A model generated the notes under the pieces. That model saw only the letters and a list, made by a program, of their open reading frames with translations, made no database searches and was not told the DNA's origin. A stretch of 6,618 nucleotides of DNA from positions 1 to 6,618 of the forward strand of contig CALBJG010000030.1 in assembly GCA_937892865.1 (NCBI GenBank), in the 5' to 3' direction. The stretch is from an uncultured Clostridia bacterium (GTDB taxonomy: Bacteria; Bacillota; Clostridia; Oscillospirales; Oscillospiraceae). The number at the start of each line of letters is the position of its first letter. The stretch's first letter is position 1. This document shows, one piece after another, positions 5,993-6,618 of this stretch. A program made the position numbers and the translations under genes.

Positions 5993-6618
5993 TTATTCCA
6001 TAATACCCAAGTACTCTTCCATCTGATTCAGGTCAAGACGCAACAGTTTGGAGACACCCTGCTCCTGCATGGTAACACCGTAAAGCACATCGGATGCTTC
6101 CATGGTGCCGCGGCGGTGGGTGATAACGATAAACTGGGTCTTTTTGCTGAGATTATGCAGATAGGAAGCGAACCGCTCCACATTTCGGTCGTCCAGGGCG
6201 GCGTCGATCTCGTCCAGCATACAGAAAGGCGTAGGACGCACTTTCAAAATGGAGAAATACAGCGCAATGGCAACAAATGCCTTCTCGCCGCCGGAGAGCA
6301 AGGTAATGGTTTTCACCTGCTTTCCGGGAGGCTGCACCCGGATCTCAATGCCGCAGGTCAGCGGATTCTGCGGATCCTCCAGCACCAGCTGACCCTTACC
6401 GCCGCCAAACATCTCTTCAAACACCTGGCCGAAGAAATGATCGATCCGCTGGAATTCGGAAACGAAAATGGAGGTCATCTCCTTGGTGATGCCGTTGATG
6501 ATGGACTCCAGCTCCCGCTTGGAATTCAGCACATCATCCCGCTGCTCCGCCAGGTAAGTATACCGCTCGTTAACCCGGGCATACTCCTCGATCGCACCCA
6601 GATTGGGGGTGCCGAGTG
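5993..6618 (-). CDS. smc: Chromosome condensation protein SMC, C-terminal end only
   Basis: SMC is the long coiled-coil ATPase of the SMC-ScpAB condensin that compacts and segregates chromosomes. Only the last 207 residues are in the window; the frame stays open to the edge. A GTG at 6532 is an internal codon and not a start, because the conserved LGTPNLGAIEEYARVNERY stretch lies upstream of it in the same frame. Numbered from the edge: the C-terminal coiled-coil base and linker (about 1-65), FGGGKGQLVLEDP (70-82), the ABC signature LSGGEKAFVAIAL (107-119), Walker B FCMLDEIDAALDD (131-143) with the catalytic glutamate at 136, and the switch histidine in QFIVITHRRGTMEASDVLYG (161-180). Walker A lies in the N-terminal half, off the window. 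A short tail (LLRLDLNQMEEYLGIME) ends the protein 14 bases before ftsY. Confidence 0.97.
   Translation of the reverse strand, partial: LGTPNLGAIEEYARVNERYTYLAEQRDDVLNSKRELESIINGITKEMTSIFVSEFQRIDHFFGQVFEEMFGGGKGQLVLEDPQNPLTCGIEIRVQPPGKQVKTITLLSGGEKAFVAIALYFSILKVRPTPFCMLDEIDAALDDRNVERFASYLHNLSKKTQFIVITHRRGTMEASDVLYGVTMQEQGVSKLLRLDLNQMEEYLGIME

Noticed and set aside
5993..6532. A stand-alone 179-residue protein starting at the GTG at 6532
   Set aside because: Conserved SMC sequence continues upstream in frame to the window edge, so this is the end of full-length smc and not a short ATPase.
1..6618. Mobile element, CRISPR array, tRNA/rRNA gene, riboswitch, T-box or novel defence system
   Set aside because: The window is almost fully occupied by seven housekeeping genes. 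The largest gap is 27 bases, leaving no space for such elements.

Overview
This window is a gene-dense stretch of bacterial chromosome. Seven genes lie head to tail on the minus strand and cover almost every base. It reads as a low-GC-lineage Gram-positive (Firmicutes/Clostridia). The reasons are the FtsY N-terminus (MGFFDKIKAGLTKT) without a long acidic domain, the smc-ftsY pairing, the yhbY-nadD-yqeK-rsfS cluster known from Bacillus yqe genes, and strong AGGAGG-type ribosome binding sites. Base composition is near balanced, and codon choice favours CTG for Leu and TCC for Ser. I would guess an Oscillospiraceae/Ruminococcaceae-like gut clostridium, but this is inferred and not proven.

In transcription order (right to left): the C-terminal end of smc (6618-5993, runs off the window), ftsY (5978-5073), an XTP/dITP pyrophosphatase gene (rdgB family, 5073-4468), yhbY (4481-4020), a fused nadD-yqeK gene (4000-2822), rsfS (2794-2432) and leuS (2417-1, lacking only the last few codons). 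Two junctions overlap (ftsY/rdgB by 1 base, rdgB/yhbY by 14 bases). The four gaps are 14, 19, 27 and 14 bases, each holding a ribosome binding site and none a clear promoter or terminator. The set looks like one operon or part of one.

The genes are housekeeping: chromosome condensation (SMC), membrane protein targeting (FtsY), nucleotide clean-up (RdgB, and Ap4A hydrolysis by the YqeK domain), NAD synthesis (NadD), large-subunit ribosome biology (YhbY, RsfS) and leucyl-tRNA charging (LeuS). I see no mobile element, CRISPR array, RNA gene or new defence-like system. The points worth a second look are the NadD-YqeK fusion, two departures from the usual LeuRS signatures (KMGKR in place of KMSKS, and TTCIETIYG in place of the TTRPDTLFG editing motif), and a long basic tail on YhbY.
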